The position numbers were made by a program, and so were the translations under genes. The notes beneath the pieces were generated by a model, which ran no database searches, was not told the origin of the DNA, and saw only the letters and a list, made by a program, of their open reading frames with translations. From an uncultured Clostridia bacterium (lineage in GTDB: Bacteria; Bacillota; Clostridia; Christensenellales; Borkfalkiaceae): DNA of 34,462 nucleotides. The stretch is from positions 1 to 34,462 of the forward strand of contig CANRJR010000023.1 in the NCBI GenBank assembly GCA_947631005.1, written 5' to 3'. Below, one piece after another: positions 30,601 through 34,462 of this stretch (within the stretch, counting starts at the first letter, position 1; every line of letters starts with the position of its first letter).

Positions 30601-33600
30601 ATGGCAAAATTTTTCTCATCTGAAAAACGGAAGAAGCGCGCATTGACCGCGCTTGCCGCTCTGCTCTGCGTTTCGCTCACGGCGGGCGCGCTTGCGGCGT
30701 GCGGGCAGCCGAGCGATCCCGAGGACGACACTCCCCCCTCGGCCACGGCGACGGACACCCAACTTCTCAAAAACGGGAACTTCGAATTTTACGGCGAGAT
30801 GGACGAGGACGAGCTCGACGAAAAGCGCGAACTCATCAACACGCCCGACAGCTGGTCGTTCTCGCCCGGGTCGCCCTCTTCGGACACCAAATCGGGGATC
30901 GTCGACCTCGCCGATTGGAACTACATCGCCAAGGCGGGCAGAGGGTTCACCTCGGTCGACGACGCCGCCGCCAATTGGACGGCGGAGGGCGTTACCGCGT
31001 ACGACCGCCTCAAATTCTACCAAGACAACTCCATCGACTCCAAAGACGACTTCGCAAAGTACGGGGACTATACCTATTCCGTCGACTATGAGGACGTGCA
31101 ATATCTCGACGAGGAAGTGGGCGGGCTCAAACTGCACGACCACGACGCGCAGACCGAAAAGGGCGATACGAGCGTACTCATGATCCACAACCGCCGCACC
31201 GTCGACAACGTGCGCGGCACGGCGCAATATTACACCTCGGGCACGACCGTCACCATCCCCGCGGGCGCGGCGGCAAAGGTCTCGGTATGGGTCAAGACCG
31301 CCGCCCTGTACCACTATGCGGCGGGATCGGATCCCGCACAGGACGTGCAGGTCACCAAGCGGGCGGGCGCGTACATCGGCGTCACCAACACGGTGGGCGG
31401 CGTCACGCTCGACCAAATGCAGATCAAGAACATCAACACCCGCAACGTCACCGAGAACAACGGCTGGGCGCAGTACACGGTCTACGTCCGCGCGAACACG
31501 TTCGCGACCTCGACGTTCCGTCTCGTGCTCGGGCTGGGGCAAGGCTCGTCCGACCAACGCTACGAGGCGGTGGACGGATACGCTTTCTTCGACGACGTGA
31601 CCTGCGACCTCATTTCGGCGGACGAGTATGCGGAGGCGACCTCGGGCGGGACTGCCGCGGTCGCGCCGCAGAACATTTGCACCGCGTCCGACCGCGCCGA
31701 GGATAAGATCTTCCTCGCCGTCGACGACAGCGGCGCGCTCACCGCGTTCAACTACGCGCTCGACCTCTATGCGGGCGACGGCAGCGCGCTCGGGCTGAAT
31801 GGCGACACCGTAAAGATCGGGCTCACCGAGGAAGTTTCGGGCAGCCGCACCTACACCTCCGCCGACATCGACGCCTCCCGCGGGGACAACCGTTCGGACG
31901 CGTCCGTGGAGGAGAGCCGCAGAAGCGTCGCCGCGCTGATGAGCTACGACGACATCAAAAACAGCTCCAACGGCTATCTCAAAACCATCTTCGCAAACGA
32001 TTTCGCGAACTACCCGACCTCGTTCTCCAAGGACAATATCGTCATGCTGATGTCCACGAACGGCGCGGCGTACACGGCGAAGCTCACCCTGCCCTCTTTC
32101 TCGCTCGGAAAGGACGAGCGTTTGCTCATCTCGTTCTTCGTAAAGACGGGCGTGCGTTCGGGCAAGACGGGCGCGGGCGCGGCGATCGTCGACGGCAAGA
32201 ACCGTTCCTCCATCGCCTCGTTCGATTCGACCACGGTGGCGACCGTCGACATCGACGACGACACCAAAGACATCTACGGCGGCTGGGTGCAGTGCTTCTT
32301 CTTCGTGGAGAACGACACCGAGTCCGACACGCCCAAGGAATTCCGTTTGGAACTCACCTACGGGCCTACGTCGATCGCCTCCGCTTCCGCCAACGACTTC
32401 ATCGACGGCTATGCGGCGTTCGCGAACTTCGAGATCAAGACGCTCACCCGCACCGAATACAGCTATGCCGCCACGGGTTCGTACGCCGCAAAGGCGTCGC
32501 TCACCGCGTCCGTAAAAGACGAGACCAAGTTCGACAATGCCGCGGGCAGCGGTCCTTCCGTCGAAGAGGGGCTCGCGATCCCCACGTCGTACACGGGCGT
32601 GCAGGCGGGCAGCAACGTGCTCGTCGACACCGTGCTCGACGCAGACGGCGAGGTCTCCAACCCCAACCCCGGGCGCGCCGACCTCAACGCTTCGGGCGTG
32701 TATGCGGGACTTCTGAACGCCGACTATGCCGAGACCTACCGCACGGGGACGGCGGCGTGGAACACCGCGCTCAACACCGCCGCGGGAACGCCCGCCGACG
32801 CAGACGCCTTCTGGCTCAACCTCTTCGGCAGCCGCAACGGGCAGACCCCTTCCCCCGCGAACCCCGCCTATCAGCCGCTCGTCATTCTGAACACGTCGAA
32901 TGAAGCGAAGCCCTCCTACGGCTTCTTTGCAAAGAGCAACGCGACCGTTTCGGCGTCCTCCGCGACCCGCGTATCCGTGCGCGTCAAGCTCTCGCAGGGG
33001 GCGAAGGCTTACGTCTATCTCACCGACGTCTCCGACGTTGCAAAGGGATTCAACAACCGTCTCTCCCCCGCCTTCCCCAAGGTGACCTATTGGTACGACG
33101 ACGAGGGCAACATCGTCGACAAAGACCCCGCCGCAAAGGATTTCGACGCCGAAAAGAACGTCGCGTACACCCTCGAAAGCAACGGGCTCTATAAAAAGGT
33201 GGGCGGCGACGAAACGCTGTACGCCAACCTTTCCAACTTCGAAGCGAACGACGAGGGCAACCTCGTGACGGGCGACGGCACGGTCGCGTACTTCTTCCAC
33301 GACGGGAAATACTACGCCTACTACGACGAGACCAAGCCCGAGGGACGGCAGTATGAACAGGTCGTGGAGAACCTCCCCGCGGAGGGCGACATCGTCCGCT
33401 ACACCGCGCCTTCGACCCTGCCCGAAGCGGCGATCGCCGTCGAGGGTACGGCGCAGAACGCGGGACAGTGGGTCACCGTCTCTTTCTACATCCAGACGGG
33501 GGATACCGAAAAGAAATACCGTCTCGAACTTTGGGCGGGCGCGCGCGACAACGACGCGAACGGCATGCCCGCGAACAGCTATGTGTTCTTCGACCGCGTA

Positions 33601-34242
33601 AAGACGGATACGGTCACCAACTTCACCGACCTCGCCGAAGAGGCGGAGGAACGTCTGCGCGACAGCAACGGCGTCGGCAGCGACGAAAAACTTCCCGCCT
33701 CCCTCGCCTACTACTACACGTTCACGTTCTACGATTCCGCCGACTACCTGCGCTACGACGCGTCGCAGGACGAGAAAGAGCTCGGCAACCACTGGGCGTC
33801 CTATCAACAGTCCGCACACGAAGAGGAACTCGTTTGGCTGATCTGCGACGACGCGGACGGCGCGCTCCTCGGCACGGACGCGCCCACCTATTCCTGCTTC
33901 CTCTCCTATGCCGCCGTCGAACAGACGGTGACGCCCGACGCGCTCGACACGGGCGACAGCGATACGCCGTCGACCGACACGGACGCGCCGACGAACGGCG
34001 GAAACATTTGGCTGGTGCTCGCCTCCGCGCTCCTCGCCGTCGTGCTCGTCGCGGTCATCGTCATCGTGATTGTCCGCAGGGTGCTCGCGAAAGTCAAGAA
34101 GCAACGCCCCGCGAAGAAGTCCAAGAAGAAGGCAAAGACCAAGCGCGCGCCTGCGCCCGCGCCCGAGGAGACCGAACCCGAGGCTCCCGCAGAGCCTGCA
34201 ACGCCCGCGCCGCGCGACGAGGACGACCCTTACAGCGAATAA
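30601..34242 (+). CDS. Large surface lipoprotein with C-terminal membrane anchor and three jelly-roll-like modules
   Basis: A 1213-residue exported protein. The N-terminus has a basic stretch, a hydrophobic core and the lipobox GALAAC with Cys34. Three regions share a pattern of a strand-rich segment ending in an aromatic-Asp motif: YAFFDDV (about 326), YAAFANFEI (about 603) and YVFFDRV (about 993), each preceded by W..(V/F)...Y/F(Y/F)V and R.(E/V)L. This suggests galactose-binding or carbohydrate-binding folds. Near the C-terminus a transmembrane segment (about 1136-1159) is followed by a Lys/Ala/Pro/Glu tail of about 54 residues. The start at 30601 has AAGGTG upstream. I do not recognise a named family; ligand binding at the cell surface is inferred. 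Confidence 0.85.
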   Translation: MAKFFSSEKRKKRALTALAALLCVSLTAGALAACGQPSDPEDDTPPSATATDTQLLKNGNFEFYGEMDEDELDEKRELINTPDSWSFSPGSPSSDTKSGIVDLADWNYIAKAGRGFTSVDDAAANWTAEGVTAYDRLKFYQDNSIDSKDDFAKYGDYTYSVDYEDVQYLDEEVGGLKLHDHDAQTEKGDTSVLMIHNRRTVDNVRGTAQYYTSGTTVTIPAGAAAKVSVWVKTAALYHYAAGSDPAQDVQVTKRAGAYIGVTNTVGGVTLDQMQIKNINTRNVTENNGWAQYTVYVRANTFATSTFRLVLGLGQGSSDQRYEAVDGYAFFDDVTCDLISADEYAEATSGGTAAVAPQNICTASDRAEDKIFLAVDDSGALTAFNYALDLYAGDGSALGLNGDTVKIGLTEEVSGSRTYTSADIDASRGDNRSDASVEESRRSVAALMSYDDIKNSSNGYLKTIFANDFANYPTSFSKDNIVMLMSTNGAAYTAKLTLPSFSLGKDERLLISFFVKTGVRSGKTGAGAAIVDGKNRSSIASFDSTTVATVDIDDDTKDIYGGWVQCFFFVENDTESDTPKEFRLELTYGPTSIASASANDFIDGYAAFANFEIKTLTRTEYSYAATGSYAAKASLTASVKDETKFDNAAGSGPSVEEGLAIPTSYTGVQAGSNVLVDTVLDADGEVSNPNPGRADLNASGVYAGLLNADYAETYRTGTAAWNTALNTAAGTPADADAFWLNLFGSRNGQTPSPANPAYQPLVILNTSNEAKPSYGFFAKSNATVSASSATRVSVRVKLSQGAKAYVYLTDVSDVAKGFNNRLSPAFPKVTYWYDDEGNIVDKDPAAKDFDAEKNVAYTLESNGLYKKVGGDETLYANLSNFEANDEGNLVTGDGTVAYFFHDGKYYAYYDETKPEGRQYEQVVENLPAEGDIVRYTAPSTLPEAAIAVEGTAQNAGQWVTVSFYIQTGDTEKKYRLELWAGARDNDANGMPANSYVFFDRVKTDTVTNFTDLAEEAEERLRDSNGVGSDEKLPASLAYYYTFTFYDSADYLRYDASQDEKELGNHWASYQQSAHEEELVWLICDDADGALLGTDAPTYSCFLSYAAVEQTVTPDALDTGDSDTPSTDTDAPTNGGNIWLVLASALLAVVLVAVIVIVIVRRVLAKVKKQRPAKKSKKKAKTKRAPAPAPEETEPEAPAEPATPAPRDEDDPYSE

Positions 34243-34260
34243 TACGGCTCTTGCCGAAAC

Positions 34261-34290
34261 AAAAAATCCCGCTTGCAAGCGGGATTTTTT
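34261..34290 (+). terminator. Perfectly palindromic terminator
   Basis: Fully self-complementary 30-bp sequence, AAAAAATCCCGCTTG and its complement, with a terminal T-run; a strong intrinsic terminator that works in both directions. Confidence 0.93.
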
Positions 34291-34323
34291 GTCGCCTTTT
34301 TTACGTAAGGCTCTTCCAAATTC

Positions 34324-34453
34324 TGTCATTTCGAGCGGAGCGGGCGAAGCCCGCGCAGTCGAGAAATCTCCCTTATTTTTATTTCAAGCATCATCAACGA
34401 CCAAGGGGATTTCTCGATTCCGTTCGCTTACGCTCACTTCACTCGAAATGACA
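34324..34453. repeat. TGTCATTTCGAG inverted-repeat element, full length
   Basis: A 130-bp copy with terminal inverted repeats TGTCATTTCGAG and CTCGAAATGACA, internal GAGAAATCTCCC and GGGGATTTCTC arms, a GC hairpin GCGGGCGAAGCCCGC and the conserved CAACGACCAAGGGG block shared with 25833-25958. No gene in 34243-34462. Confidence 0.85.
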
Positions 34454-34462
34454 GAAAAAAAG

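Noticed and set aside
30616-34329. Very long open frame on the minus strand opposite the surface lipoprotein
   Set aside because: It is an antisense shadow of a GC-rich gene: no ribosome site, Arg/Val/Gly-rich meaningless composition, while the plus strand has signal peptide, promoter and terminator.

Overview
The window is about 34.5 kb of mostly GC-rich bacterial chromosome. It looks like a clostridial member of the Bacillota: a T-box leader precedes pheST, a yybP-ykoY manganese riboswitch lies upstream of mntP, Shine-Dalgarno sites are strong AGGAGG types, lipoprotein signals are typical, and MtaB, HIT, PrmA and RsmE are arranged as in Clostridia. The exact lineage cannot be read from the sequence. 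Most genes are on the minus strand.

Layout. 1-2850: an intergenic repeat, a DUF6442-like membrane protein with its XRE regulator, then a more AT-rich islet of an XRE regulator and a tyrosine integrase. The integrase's ribosome-binding site is locked in a perfect 16-bp hairpin, and the islet abuts the 3' end of a tRNA-Gly(CCC) gene. 2900-7600: an HtrA-like lipoprotein protease, rubrerythrin followed by two tiny overlapping genes, a membrane-anchored protein of unknown function, and a divergent XRE/SHOCT pair. 7621-13721: a tight four-gene operon of transporters (cation/Ca2+ exchanger, heterodimeric ABC exporter, ClC antiporter). 13813-15015: the Mn2+ exporter gene mntP, whose Mn2+ riboswitch is about 500 bp away because repeats fill the leader. 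15055-21783: a long minus-strand run of prmA, rsmE, mtaB, hinT, trmL, a membrane-anchored LRR-like protein, cardiolipin synthase and an 81-residue protein, starting at a promoter that predicts a leaderless prmA mRNA. 21913-25568: pheS-pheT under a T-box. 25600-26400: repeats only. 26405-29642: ppx/gppA-like, maf and an mreB-like gene. 29617-30386: a split TauE/SafE transporter. 30601-34242: a 1213-residue surface lipoprotein with a second, C-terminal membrane anchor. The window ends in a 130-bp inverted-repeat element.

How it works together. Most of the window is housekeeping: tRNA modification and charging, ribosome methylation, envelope functions and metal/ion homeostasis. The less ordinary parts are (i) the integrase islet with its translational lock, (ii) the riboswitch split from mntP by a composite repeat, (iii) two repeat families in almost every gene-free stretch, (iv) the rubrerythrin mini-gene cascade, and (v) the doubly anchored surface protein. 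No CRISPR array, rRNA or complete insertion sequence was seen.
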